Notes: generated by a model from the letters alone, not told the origin. A stretch of DNA of 64,000 nt from Prototheca cutis (GCA_002897115.2 BCIH01000010.1:232626-296625); one strand, 5' to 3'. Positions 11,901-23,826 are shown, counted from the first letter of the stretch. Translations and numbers: made by a program.

Positions 11901-12340
11901 CGACGTGGCAAGGGCACCCACTGTGGGTTCCTCTGCTGCCAGCAGACTCCTTGGTCGGGTATTGGGGGGCCGAGGAGTCTCAAGGTTCCTAAATGCCCCA
12001 TACGGCGCTGCGGGTTGAGCAAAAGGCTGTCTCAAGGTCCTCCTCCCGCCGTGGACGGGCGGGTCGACCGAGTCCGCCTGAGCTAGGGGGTGCCACGGGA
12101 CAGCACCACAACGTGAGGAACCAGTGCACACTCGCACGGCATTGCTTGCACTGCACTGCAGACTTTTGCATCGTCATACATGCAAAGTATAAAGTTGGAA
12201 ACCCATTGTGTGACATGTCGTACCGCATCGGGGTGAAAGCCCTGGCTCCCGGATTCTGTCGCCGTACCCGTTCCATGTGCTACGCACGCCGCAACCAGTA
12301 GGAGCAGTACGAGGAGTGCCGACAGGCGAGTCAGCATCAT
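8936..12340 (-). CDS. Proline-rich single-pass surface glycoprotein (extensin/HRGP-like)
   Basis: Five exons, 12340-12224, 12077-10971, 10778-10262, 10077-9908 and 9748-8936, give 907 residues with all phases consistent. Order: signal peptide (residues 1-22, with LSALLVLLLLVAACVA); long extracellular region rich in SPPPP, including a block of PPSPPPP repeats (11410-11580 on DNA, one N); a cysteine-rich EGF-like segment (CNPVC, then C.STCGSHG...CFCQCNAGW); a second proline-rich stalk; one membrane segment formed across intron 3 (GIGAWAGIGVGALAF/LSLAVVLLKCLI); and a roughly 325-residue cytoplasmic tail, acidic then rich in Pro, Ala and Arg, without a kinase domain. Green algae carry many hydroxyproline-rich wall glycoproteins. 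A membrane-anchored form with an EGF-like module suggests a wall sensor or linker, which is inference. CAG|GTAGG near 11150 is an alternative donor. Confidence 0.7.
11410..11580. repeat. Coding repeat, GGCGGC GGGCTT units
   Basis: Tandem 18-base units (GGCGGCGGGCTTGGCGGC and close variants) on the plus strand encode the SPPPP repeats of the minus-strand glycoprotein. One N lies inside the block, and copy number may be misassembled. Confidence 0.85.
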
Positions 12341-12774
12341 GTCAGGCTCTTCGACCGAGACATTGTTACTCGATGCGTCATGCGTGTTGCGTACAAAAGA
12401 TACGGCAAAAGTCGCGGGCGCTAAATTTGCTCCTCGGCGAGGGCCGGCGGCCCATCGGGGGCTCAGAACCCGCGCGCTGTCCGTGAGGGAAGACAACGAG
12501 CCACGAGGGCGAGGGTGTACTGTCACACAGATCCCTTTATCGCTTGACAATGTATCATTTTCGTGGCGTGCGCAGCTTCTGTGCCAGGGCCTGCATCGCT
12601 CAACTGCATCCGCAGACTGCCATTCCGTCGGATATTCAACCCAACCGCAACTGTTGCTCGATCACAGTACCCCCGCACTGCTCAAGAGCATCTTCCGCCA
12701 CGAATGAAATGTCACAATCATTATAATGCAATTTGGCAGTGCACATCGGGAGTCGCGGTATCCCTCCCAAGGAC
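12341..12774. other. Intergenic region, glycoprotein promoter side
   Basis: Between the start of the glycoprotein gene and the stop of SSL1, both on the minus strand. No element recognised. Confidence 0.4.
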
Positions 12775-14869
12775 TCAGGTGCCACGATGCAGCTCACATG
12801 TCGGGCAGTTGTGCAGGGNCTCGTGGATATAGGCATCGCAGTCGACGCAGTACACCTGCCTGCAGTCGGGGCATCTCAGCCGCAACGCCGCATCCGAAAA
12901 GTCAAAGGAGCAGCCCGAACACTGGTCCGCGGCCTCGTCCTCCTGCTCCGACGAGAAAGGAAGGGGGCCTACTGAAATCTTCGTGCATTTTTCTCCTGGC
13001 TTCCCGACAGTGCCTCCGCCGGTGTGCACAGTCAGTCCCTACATGCAGAACCCCTCACCACACAGACTGATGACCCCACCACCCACCACTCTCCTACACC
13101 CTCACCTGCAACTCTTCAAACACGGGAACTGGGAAGAGGTGGTGGTACGATCGTGCCAGGTGCGGCGCCGATACCAGGGTCAAACCGCACACGTGGCACT
13201 GCGACGGCAGCTCCAGTACCCTTGCCGCGCACCGCGGGCAGACGTATGCCCCCGATTTCAACGCAGCACCCGTGCCTACAGCATGGTTTGTTGCACTTGC
13301 TTTTTTGTTTTGTGCATGAGCTATGGGGGTGGTGGTGGCGTGGGANTGCGGCCCCCCGTCCCCTCCCCGCCCTCACACACTCTGCACCTGCAAACACGGC
13401 AGCGGCCAGGGCGAGCCCTCCCCGGCGGGGAAACCCCATGAGCACGCGACTGTGCGCCGTTGCACCACGCGGCGCAGGCGGCGGAGCGGCATGCTCCAGG
13501 ACCAGCTCCGCCAGGTGTCCCTCGTCCAGCGCCACGCCGTAGCGCCCGGCTGTTGACTCGGCCATCCGCCGGCAGACGTGGACTTCGGCTGCAAGGCCTA
13601 TCACCGACACGCGCACGCGTGCAGCCTTGGCTGCCGTGATGCTCTTGTAAATGTCCCCTGATCATGTGTGTATGTGGTTTTGTTTTTGTTTTTTTTTTTT
13701 TTTGGGGGGGGGGGTAACCACTGCATCATCATTGAGATCAGTGAACACTGGATCCGAGCGCCATTGATCCACAGATCCACCCCCTCCATGCATACCGGGG
13801 TCGCAGGTAGACAGCCCGGCAAAGATGATGAGCAGCTCACGCTGGCCATAGGGCGGCACACTCTCCAGCGCGGCGGTGACCAGGTCCAGCGCATTCTGCA
13901 GCGAGGCGTCTCCGCTCGTGGTCAGACTCGCCCGCAACGCCGCAATGTGCATTTCCTAAATTGAAATGTTTGGCTGGTTTTGGTAGGTTGGGCATGGGTG
14001 GAGAGTTTTGTGTGGCAGCGCGGGGTTCTCTCAAGGAGTAGTGCTGCATTCGGTGCAGAGACTTGGAGCCGTTTTCACATGCCACATGAGTATGGGGCGG
14101 CTCCCACCTCCGCCATGGGGCAAGCTTATCGACTGGACGCTACGCTAGAAAAAAAACTTAAAATTCTAGCACCCCTCCCCCTCCCGCGTGCCTACCGGGC
14201 TGGCGGTCATGGGTGTGAGCTGGCGGGCGACCCCATCGCGCATCAGCACCAGGCCCAGCTGACTCAGTGGATTTTCGTCGAAAAAGGCACGGATAAAGCG
14301 CGCCAGCGCGCCTGCCACCACCGCCGCACGCATCGGCCGCATGTCTGTGGCCGCCGCCGCGCGGGACAGATCCACCGCCACCTGCACATAGCGAATCAAA
14401 CCCCGCTGGATCCGACCGGCATGCCCTGCCTGCAGCCGCCGTCGCCGCCGCGCACGCTGTCGCCCCACCGCGTCCTTTTGGGGGGATGGCGTGGGCATGT
14501 GGGGGGGGTGAACGGGGATGGCCAGTCGGATTGGATGAACGCATGCAAAGGGAGGCAGCCACTGCATCGTTATGAACCCCCCGACCGCAAACCTGCCTCC
14601 TTCCCTGCTCACCGGCGCACGGAGGTTGCCGTGCTCGTCCTCCTCCAGCTGTTCCCACGAGTAGTCATCCTCGTACTCCCGCTCATAGGCCAGCTGCTCA
14701 GCCTGCTGCTCCGCGGTGCTGCGAACAAAGGCCGCATCGGCACCGATCACGGCTCCTCTTCCCTCCAGATCAGGCCAAGGCAAGCCCAATCCCCCTCCTA
14801 CTCTTGCACATGTCGCGCTCACCCGACTTCCTCCTCAAACTCCTCCGGCTCGTAGTCCCGATCCGCCAT
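12775..14869 (-). CDS. GTF2H2: TFIIH core subunit p44 (SSL1/GTF2H2)
   Basis: p44 binds and stimulates the XPD helicase in TFIIH, for transcription initiation and nucleotide-excision repair. Seven exons: 14869-14823, 14718-14613, about 14474-14196, 13955-13796, 13657-13388, 13275-13106, 12942-12775; about 399 residues against 421 in Arabidopsis. The N-terminal von Willebrand A-type domain has [31 protein letters not shown] and [15 protein letters not shown] joins DIYKSI across intron 4, then [13 protein letters not shown] and LEHAAPPPA. The zinc-binding part has [34 protein letters not shown] and a C-terminal C4 finger (CSGCS...[23 protein letters not shown]) with one N at 12819. The exact start of exon 3 (14474 or 14456) is the only uncertain boundary. 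Confidence 0.9.
13690..13712. repeat. Poly-T/poly-G run in an SSL1 intron
   Basis: About 14 T followed by about 10 G on the plus strand, inside the intron between SSL1 exons 4 and 5. Confidence 0.85.
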
Positions 14870-15399
14870 GCCGGCCTGTCAGTGTCAGGTCTGCTGGAGA
14901 GTGATCGGCCAGAACCCGCCCGGACTCCTACATCGTCGTCACCACAGGTGGTCCGGCCGCCCACCTGGATCCCATGCCACGCATTGATGAGCACAGCCGA
15001 CCTTTGAAAGTGATTTGGATGGATTTTTTTATTCTATATGTACCTGTCATGACGCTTGGGACCGGTCTCACGAGACTTGATGGAAGTTTCTGCCGAATTT
15101 CGCCTTTTGCCATGGGGTTCCCACGCCCACGCCTGATTTGAGAGTGATGGGCTTTGGGAGCCCCACATCAAGTCCTTTCCTACCATTGCCAAGGTCGGCT
15201 GTTCTTGTTCGCAGGACGAGACACTGGCCCAAATGAGCACGGCACACCCCACTTGTCCATGCCACTGCCGAGCAGCCGGCTCCTTTTGTTCATCACAGCG
15301 CATGAGTCATTTGTTACGAGGAANGCGCCACGCCTGCACTCCTGTGCCCATGCCGGGCCGTCACAAAATGGCAACTCAGATCCATGCACTGCGCCCTGG
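14870..15399. other. Intergenic region upstream of SSL1
   Basis: About 530 bases between the SSL1 start and the helicase stop. One N at 15324. Nothing further recognised. Confidence 0.4.
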
Positions 15400-16817
15400 C
15401 TAGTACATGCTGAACAGATCGTCCAGGCCTTTGCGCAGTTCGCCAACGTCTTGGTCGGTCCGCAGGCGCCGCGGCGCGGGTGTTGGTGCCCGGTGCAGTG
15501 TGACCCCGAACTGTGCTGCTGCTGCTCGGAGCTGCGCGAGCTCGCCACCTGGCAGCACCAGGCTAATCACGCTGCCGGCCGGCGGGATCATGTCGCTGCC
15601 GCGCATGCCGTTTGGGATTTCCGGGCATGAGGTGGCATCAGGCGTCGAGGCGCCGTCGTGGGCGCCCCTGTCGGCTGCTGCACCACCAGCGCCTGCCACT
15701 GCACCGTCCCTGCTGCCCTGTTGGACACGGCCCAATCGACCCGCGGCGTGAGCGTATTCTGCGGCATCTGCCGGCGGCCCCATGCAGTACACTCGGCCCA
15801 CGACGGGCAGGTCCAGGCCCCGCGCCGCCGCCGCTGTGGTCAAAAGCATCGTGGCCCTGCCAGCCCTGAAATCAGCCAGTGCATGCAGCGCGCCCTCGCC
15901 CCGCGGCAGCAGCACCGCCAGCCGCGCTTCGCCCCACAGCACCCGACGCAGCGGGTCGGCTGCCTTTCTCGCCTCGCCCTCGTTCGCAGCCAGCACGATC
16001 GCGCGTGGTGGTACCGCGTCTGGGCCCGCCCTGCGGACAAAGGGGTGGTTGCATGCTGTCGCAAGGGCTTTGCGAATGCATTGACCGCCTGCGCTGCAGC
16101 GGTGGGCAGCACTCGGGCAACCCCAACCCAATTTTGACTGACCGATTCACATCCATCCAACTCCCTCTCAAAAAAACCTTGCCTGGCGTGATCCCTTTTC
16201 AGTGCCCGGCAGAGGGTGGACAGCCGCTCTTGTTCGTGATCCATCAGCATGTAGTAGTGGCTCACAGAGGGGGGCACGGTTATCGCTGCAGCTGATGTCA
16301 ACGCACTGCTGCTGCTGGGGTTGTGTACTGCTGCTGCCGCTGGTGATGTCGCATTACCGTCGCCGCCCCCACCAGACATCTGCAGCCAGCCACGCTCCTG
16401 GAACAGCTGGACAATGCTGCTAGAAGCCAGGGTGGCACCCACGAGCGTCACGCTGGGTTTCAGGGTCTGAGACAGTGCTGCAGACATCAGTTCCACCAGC
16501 TTCTCCTCGGATGCCTTTGCGTGGCGGGTTGGTCAAGGAAAGGAGTCTTAAAGTATCATCAGCGGGACATGAAAATGAAAGCGCCATGCCAGACATGGCA
16601 GTAGCCTGCGCAGTCACAACCAAGCCTGCCAGCCCCCGCCACAAAGAACAGACCTGCATGCAGGCATCGGCTTCGTCCACGATCACCATCTTTGTGTGCT
16701 GCATCACCGGCACACCATCGGGGTCCTGCAGTGAAAGGCGGTTTTGAAGAGGCTGCAGATGGGAATTTCCTTCTGGGTACAGGCCCGAACAAGTGCCAGG
16801 CGCACATTCTCCCACAG

Positions 16818-16906
<89 letters not shown>

Positions 16907-17839
16907 CGCCGGTCTTCAACCAAGCAGCATGCCCAGCCTACCTTCATGGCGGCGGCAATGAGTTCGGGGGTGCCCACCACGACGTGCGCCGCCCGCAGGT
17001 AGCGCTCGTTCCGTGCGGCTTCGACCTCATCAGGGAGCAGGAGACCCCGGACCTTGATCCCGCGAGGGCCCGTGTAGTTGAACATGTTGCTGGTCGAGCC
17101 AGGGACGTGGCCGGCGTTGAGGGAGCCGCCCAGAAGCTGGTAGATCAGCATGGTAATCTGCACACCCAAGTCCCTTGTCGGCACCACAATAACCGCCTGC
17201 GGACCCTGCACGGATTGATTGTTTGGGGCATATGGAGGTAGGCGCCTGGTGAAATGGGCTGTCTTATTGAATCTGGATGGTCTCCAGGTGCGTACTGCCA
17301 CGTCCTGGCCACGCAATCATCTCAGCAGCCCGTACGTCGAGCTCGTCGGGGTACACCACTGGGGGCACGTCCAGACGTGCGAGCATTGGTAACACAAACG
17401 CCAGAGTCTTGCCCGACCCGGTCTGTGCGGTGATGCAGGCGTCCTCTGCCCGAAGGCCTGCAGGCAGTGCCGCGGCCTGCGTTGAGGTCGGCAGGGGAAA
17501 GCCCAGCTGTGTGGCGCGGTCGGCCAGCCAGGGAGGCAGGCCCAGTGCCTCCCAGCCGCCGGCCGGCGCGGCGCCTGTGAGGGCCGAGATGACGTCACGC
17601 AGCGCGCCTGCCGCCGCATAGTCCTCGGCCGCCACGGCCGCATGGAGCAGCGACTGCAGGAGGTTGAGGTCACCCTCCCTTGGGCCAGGGGAGGCAGCTG
17701 CTGCGCGCCTTGGAGCGCACCTGTGCTGCTGACTGTTCAAGCGACAAGACCAAGGTCTCGGCAAGGCGAGCACAGGGCGCTGCGGGAGAGGGACACTGGT
17801 GGCCGGTGCCACCGCGGCCTGAAAGGGTCTGGCCCGCAT
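15400..17839 (-). CDS. DEAD-box RNA helicase, probably plastid-targeted (RH58-like)
   Basis: Unwinds or remodels RNA using ATP. Exons 17839-17336, 17205-16942, 16725-16654, 16514-16183 and 16030-15400 give 600 residues. The Arg-rich start looks like a transit peptide. A UVR-like helix (LHAAVAAEDYAAAGALRDVI, about residues 66-85) precedes the Q motif (LGFPLPTSTQAAALP). Motif I is AQTGSGKT, Ia VVPTRDLG, Ib GTPEL, II VDEAD, III GAT instead of SAT, V ARGLDLP. Motif VI reads HAAGRLGR where HRxGRxGR is usual, so the first arginine is missing. Exon 4 ends at a GC donor (AG|GCAAGG); an alternative GT donor at 16177 with exon 5 starting at 16055 also keeps frame. It is head to head with VPS41. The family is certain; RH58 is the nearest plant type I can name from memory. 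Confidence 0.8.
16818..16905. repeat. 88-base poly-C tract
   Basis: An uninterrupted run of C on the plus strand inside helicase intron 2; the transcript would carry 88 G. Confidence 0.97.
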
Positions 17840-18298
17840 GGTCGGGAGGTGTCCCCTCTCTATTGCATGAATTGTGAATATATCAAATGTCACGATGATA
17901 ATGATCGTGCATGAGAATATCGCAATACAGTGATTGTTCATCAGTTGTGCGTGAGAACCGTCCGTCCAAAATGTGATCATGCGGTCCGACAGGCGCGCAC
18001 CCGGCTCAAACCCCAAACAGGAGCCCTGGGCCGACGAGATCTTCGATGTCGGCACTGAGATCTCAGCAAACCAGTTGCAGCAACCGGGTCATTGGAAACT
18101 TGCCTGTGCATCGCACGCATCCCGAATTCGTTCAGCTACTCGCCTGGGGGCCGGACCGGGCCAGCAGGGAGCGAGCCCTGCGCACTGTCGGGGAGCACCG
18201 TGGGGGCCGGGCCGATCACTGGCTGGCGGGCGTGCGACTGGCGCAACAGCCATGCCAGTTCGCATTGAGTGATCTGGCATGTTATGAAGGGTTTGAAC
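17840..18298. promoter_or_regulatory. Head-to-head promoter region, helicase and VPS41
   Basis: 460 bases separate the two start codons, so both promoters must lie here. The part nearest the helicase (17860-17980) is AT-rich. No TATA-type element is placed with confidence. Confidence 0.4.
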
Positions 18299-21200
18299 AT
18301 GGATGACGCGGCGGAGGGCGAGGAGATCGTCACGGCGCTGGGCATCGACGAGACGGACGAGCCCCGGCTCAAATACTCTGCGCTCCCCCATGACACGCCG
18401 TTCCCCGGCGTGCCCCTGCGCCTCGCAGTCTCCGACAAGGTCCTGGCCCTGGGCACGAGCACCGGCGCGGTGCTCATCCTGGACTACAACGGGAACCAGG
18501 TTAGAGAGTGTCTGGGGGCGGCGGGGCGACATGGAGGCATGGGCCCTCAGGGCCACCGGTTGTAGGGCAGCAGCGGTGGTGATGCACAGATCGTCACGAT
18601 CTTCGCCCACCCACATGCGCATGTGACCCTACCCGCCAAACATCCAGGTGCACGCCTTCAAGGAGCACCATGCCGCAGTGACGGAGCTGTCGTTCGATCA
18701 AACTGCAGAGTACCTGGGTTCCAGCTCGGAGGACGGCACCGTTGTGGTGAGCACACAATTGTATGTGGGGACTGGAGTGTTGACAATGCATGCGTGCATG
18801 CGTACGGGGATGGGGGGACAACGGGGGTAGCTTCACGGGCGCCTGCAGAGGCGGCACAGGTGCTCCCCGCTCGGACTGGCTGATGATCGTGACAAGGCTG
18901 CAGGCCACCCCTAAATACGTATTGCTCTATCCATCAACCTCCCCCCTTTCCCTCGAAATCCTCGCATAAAAGATCCATGGATTGTACACCGGCGAGGTCC
19001 GTCGCCACAAGTGCGCCGGCCCCGTCAGCGTGAGTGCCTTGGTTTGAGGAGTGTGCTGGGTGATGTGTGACAGCAAACAGTCCGGCGATGTCCCCGTGCA
19101 ATGCGCGTACCGGGCCGCCTACAGTGTATAGTAGTTTTCCCTTTGCCCTGCCGATGCCTGGACCCTGACTTCCGGCACCCTGCAGACCGTGACGCTCGAC
19201 CCTCGATACGCCAGCCGCAAGACTCGGGACTTTGTCTACGGCACGGCCGCCGGGCAGCTCAACCTCGTCTCAAGGGTTGGCATGTTGCGTGGGAGTGATT
19301 GGTTGGTTGCATAGAGTTGGCGGAAGGGGGTGTACTTTTCCCCCAGAGACCGACCTGATGGTGCAGGGCAAACAAGGCCAGGGGAGCTGTTGTTGTGCTC
19401 CAGGCTCTACTGCAAGGTGGCCAGGTCCGGTCGCATGGACTTGGCGAGCCACACAACAGATCACACCCAACCCTGCCTAGCACAGGGCTGGCTGGGCGTG
19501 GGAGAGACGGTGTTGTACCGGGGGCAGGGACGAATCCTGCGGGCCCGGGCGTCGGGCACGCTGCTGGCCTGGGTCTCAGAATCTGGGCTGCGCGTGTACG
19601 ACACCGCCACGCACACTCGGCTGGTGCGTCTGCCGGCGCCCCGGGGTCTGCGGCCCGACTCACCGGCAAGCCTCTTCTGGCTCGGCTCACGCGAGCTCTA
19701 CGTCGGCTGGGGTTCCGACATCCTGGTATGTGTTTGCTGGGGGGGTGTGGGGGGGGGGGGGTATTTATGGATGGTTGAGGAGAGAAATAGTTAGGGGTGC
19801 GCTGGCCGGGCACACCCACTGTCGTCGTCATCATCATCATCACGACCACTACAACCAGCATCAAGACTACGCTGCTGCTGCTGCTCCATTGTCATGCAGG
19901 TGCTGCGGGTGTCGCAGCCGCCGCCCGTGCCTAAGGCTGGAGCGGCCGCGTACAGCATCCCCCCGCCGCGGATGGAGACGGTGGCCTCGTTCACGGTGCC
20001 CTTTGAGGTCATTGCCGTGGCGCCCTTTGGTGTCGAACTCGCGGTGCTGGGCTCCGCCATCCGGGAGACTGAAGAGGATGGTGCCGGAGACGACGATGCC
20101 GACCAGCGGCAGGCAGGAGGGATAACAGCGGCCACTGCCACCCTGGGCGAGCAGAGCCTCCAACAGGGTCGCTCGGGGTCGGGCGATGCTGCGACGGCAA
20201 GAAGCTCCAGTCCACGCCGACGTGAAAACGGCGGCATCCAGATCGACATGCAGGCACACCCCGGTGTCGATCGAGCTGGGTCAGTTGCTGGCAGCACCAC
20301 AGTACACGAGGAGGAGGAGGGTCCGGTCGGCATTTCGGCTAATGACCGGGCAATGGTAGGAGATAGTGCTGCTGTCTCCGACACTGCTGCTGCTGCTGAT
20401 GCGCGTCCAACTCCAGTGGACACAGGAGCTGTGCCTGCGTCCTCTGACGAGCATCAAGGGGTTTCTTCTTCCCCAACAACGGCGCCGGCGGCTCCCGAAC
20501 AAGGCACTGTTCTGGCAGAGGAAGCCACTCCTCCGCAGCCCAAGCCCGCGCCGTCGTCTCAGGATCACAGCAGCAACAGCAGGGTTGATCAACCTTCTGT
20601 CGTTCAGACCGCCACACCATCGGCTGGCAACGGAGGGCAAGCCTCATTGCCACCACGTACTGCCCCAGCCAGCCCAGCTGCACGCAGTCCACCAGCGGAG
20701 TCAGCAGCGGCGCACCGACAGAAGGAGGACAACCGCCATCCCGACCACAGCAATCAGCAGCCATACCTGCACATTCTGGATCGCCGGGGACGAATTCTGT
20801 CCAGCGACCCTCTGGCCTCCGACCCCGAGGTCACGCTGGCTGTGTTCTACACGGAGAGCGCGCGTGCTGCCAGCCGCCGTGTCATCGACCCCGTGCTTGC
20901 GAGGCTCAGAACATCGTCTTCCTCCTCCTCGCTCCCCGAGGTCGCCGTGGACGGTGGCGAGGCTTCACGAACGGCGGCGGGTGGGGTGACTGGGCTGGCA
21001 GCAGAGGACAGCACTGCCGCCATTGCAGGAGTGCCGGACATCACTGCGGTGCACGCCGGCGCCACAACCCAGCTCCATACCTCTGCGACACGTGGAGCCG
21101 TTGCGACGACCCCGGCTGACGGCCCTTCCTCGACGCCTCCAGAATTGCCCGTTACTCCTACCCCGTCGCGCGGCGTGCGGGTGCATGTCACCCGGACAGC

Positions 21201-23446
21201 CCCGGACGCGGCGTTGACGCAGCCGTACAAGTGGTGGCGGGACGGCGATGAACCTCTGTACTTTTTCACTTCTGCCCGGGGGGTATTGGTGGGCCGGCCG
21301 CGTGATGGCAACGACCGCATCGAGTGGCTGAGTGCGCGTGGTCGGGCACTGGACGCCCTCGCCGTGGCGCGGACCNATGCGACCGTGAAAGCAGCAGTGC
21401 GCGAGGCCGCGGGGGAGCGGTACCTCCAGAGCCTGGCGGATGCAGGGGACTGGGCAGGCGCAGCTGCTGTAGCAGGCGCAATCCTGGATGCCCGACCGGT
21501 GGCTTGGGAGCGTTGGGTCCACGCATTTGCGGGCGCAGCACATCTCCGGGACCTCGCGCCACACCTGCCGACCGATAAACCTCGTCTACGACCCCGAACC
21601 TACGACATGGTCCTCCACGCACTCTTGATCGATCCCAAAGGTCTGGGGTTTTTTTGATTGGCTGGCAGGAATTTTTCGCGGGGGGGATTTTTTCATGGAC
21701 CACACAGCAAATATCCCAATTTCTCAATCAGCCAGCCAACAATATTCCAACCACCCACAAACTCAATGCTCAGATCATGCTTTATTGCTGGATCTGATCA
21801 GGCGATGGCCGCCGACGGCGTATTCGTCCGGCGAACTCCAAGCGGCAGTGTTGGCCCGGCTGGCAGCGCCGCGGCCCGGCACCGTGCCCCCGCCCACACA
21901 GCTCATGCACGTCGCTGCCGAGTTGTACACGACGCGGGGCCAGCACGCACCTGCGCTGGCCCTGCGCCTTGCGCTCCAGGACCCGGGAGCCTTTGAATAC
22001 GTCGAGCGCCATGGGCTGCTTGGGGCCGCCCTCGAGCACATTGCCGGTGAGTTTTGTTAACTTTTGGAAAGTTTTTTTTCCCGGTATTTCCATGGTCCAC
22101 CAAACAAAACCCTGGTGCAGCGACCAGGCAGTAATTACAGCGAACAATAATAGAAACAAATTTTAAATACCATCCAGATTTCTTTTGGCTGGATGCGGCG
22201 CGGGCGACGGCGCTGTGCGTGGCGCGGCCGGCAGACCTGCCGCCCGCGGCGGTGGTGGGACAGCTGTCCTTTGCCGCCGAAAGTGCAGGGGACGCGGCAA
22301 CGCGCGAGGCATGGCGCCGCGCGACGCACGGCTACCTGCAGGCCCTGCACGCCGCGGAACCGTCACTTGCTTCTCCCTTTGCGGGGCTCCAGGTCGATCT
22401 CGCAGCGGAGTTTTCTCCCGAGCGCCTGGGCGCCTTCCTCCGCGCGTCGAGTTCCTACCCGCTGGAGCACGCGCTGCGCACCTGCGAGCGCGCGGGGCTG
22501 GTGGAGCAGCAAGTCTATGTCCTGGCACGAATGGGCGCCGCGGGCCAGGCCCTCAAGCTCATCGTCCAACGCCTCCGAGACATGCCCAGGGTCAGGAGTT
22601 GTANGGGTGGTTGGCTGGGGTTGGACGATGAGTGCAAGCACTTGCGTATGGTGTCGAGCGCCAACATGGTCCCCTCCCCCNTTCAAAAAATGATCGACAC
22701 AGGCGGTTGAGTTTGTGCAGCAGCAGCAGGACGAGGAGTTGTGGGTGGAACTGGTGGGGCTGGCGGTGCGTGACCCAGAGCTGACGGGTCTGCTGCTGGA
22801 CCATGCCGGGGGCGCACTGGACCCGCTGTCCATCGTCTCGCGACTGCCTGAGGGTCTGCGCGTGCCCAGGCTGCGCCAGCGCCTCACGCGGGCCATCGCC
22901 GGCTCGCGTGGCGCGGCCTCGCTCCAGGCCGGCTGTGCCGCGGTGCTGAGGTCTGACGTCGCGGCGCTGGCCGCCAGGCTGCAGGCCGCGCTGGCAGGGG
23001 CGCTGCCCCAGGCCTTCCTCCGCCTCCATAATGGTCGGGCCTGGGAACGTGTGGAGCGTGGCGGGAAACTGCCGGGACGAAGCGGCCCTGGATTTGGTGG
23101 CAGTGCTGGGGCGATGACAGCGACGGCATCGTCAACGACGGCGGCAGCCCATGGAGCCACGCAGCACCATGCCGGCACGACGACTTTGTGCCTGCCGCCC
23201 TCAGCTGCCGCTCGCCGGATTCGAGCCCCAGCAGGCGATGGCCACCCAGCCACAGCAGTCGAAGTCCCTGGAACATGGATTGGCGTCGTGCATGATGCCG
23301 AAGACGGAGGGTGGGAACAAGGCCCCGATGGCGGGACTGGCGCTGTGCATCAAGAGGCCGCAGTGCCCCCGCCGCCGCCGAGCAAGTTGTCACCCATCCG
23401 GGGCGCCCGGCGACGTGCCGCCAGCCTGCCCATCGGTGCTGCATGA
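18299..23446 (+). CDS. VPS41: Vacuolar sorting protein VPS41 (HOPS subunit)
   Basis: VPS41 is the HOPS subunit that acts in fusion with the vacuole or lysosome. Exons: 18299-18499, 18648-18746, 18973-19029, 19186-19275, 19486-19725, 19900-21640, 21774-22046, 22178-22590, 22703-23446; 1285 residues, all phases match. The N-terminal propeller has EPRLKY, ALGTSTGAVLILDYNGNQ, HAAVTELSFD, TVTLDPRYASRKTRDFV and SESGLRVYDTATHTRLV. The C-terminal clathrin-repeat part has LLDLIRRWPPTAY, AFEYVERHGLLGAALEHIA, QVYVLARMGAAGQALKLIV, AVEFVQQQQDEELWVELV and LDPLSIVSRLPEGLRVPRLRQRL. Two low-complexity insertions (about residues 297-515 and 570-660) swell the propeller and make it much longer than the usual 850-950. 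The animal C-terminal RING is absent; the end is Ala/Pro-rich. Three N bases occur (21376 in exon 6; 22603 and 22681 in an intron). Confidence 0.88.
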
Positions 23447-23826
23447 TACTTGGGGCACGCTACTTGCTGTCAACCTAGTTCCAAACCTGCATTGTCTCCA
23501 GTGCAGGCTCTGCCCCCCGCCTGCATGACAACCAGACGCACTGGGTTTCCCTTGTCATCACTCGGTTACGGTGTGTCTGGACGGTGGGTGTGGCAACCAG
23601 GGTCAAAGATTGATGCGCTGACATTGTCGGTACATGCACGTGCGTCGTCGCACTGTCAGAGTCCAGTGCCCTGGGAGGTGGAGTCGAAGCCTTTTCCCCT
23701 TCTTTCTTGTTTGTGTGCTGGGCACGTGCTCACTGGGATGGGCGCCAGGATGGACCCGCCACTGGAGAGTTTAGTTGTGTGTCGGGTATGCGAGCGGGTT
23801 GCCAAACCACAGTGCCAGGCGTCACG
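23447..23826. other. Convergent intergenic region
   Basis: 3' sides of VPS41 and of the following minus-strand gene. No gene or structured RNA seen. Confidence 0.4.

Noticed and set aside
11323..12018. 231-codon glycine-rich plus-strand frame
   Set aside because: It is the antisense shadow of the SPPPP-coding exon on the minus strand.
16692..17241. Polyproline and polyglycine frames over the C tract
   Set aside because: They are produced by the 88-C intronic run and overlap the helicase exons on the other strand.
20366..20989. Alternative frame across the VPS41 insert
   Set aside because: Another frame of the VPS41 exon; the VPS41 frame joins homologous blocks on both sides.
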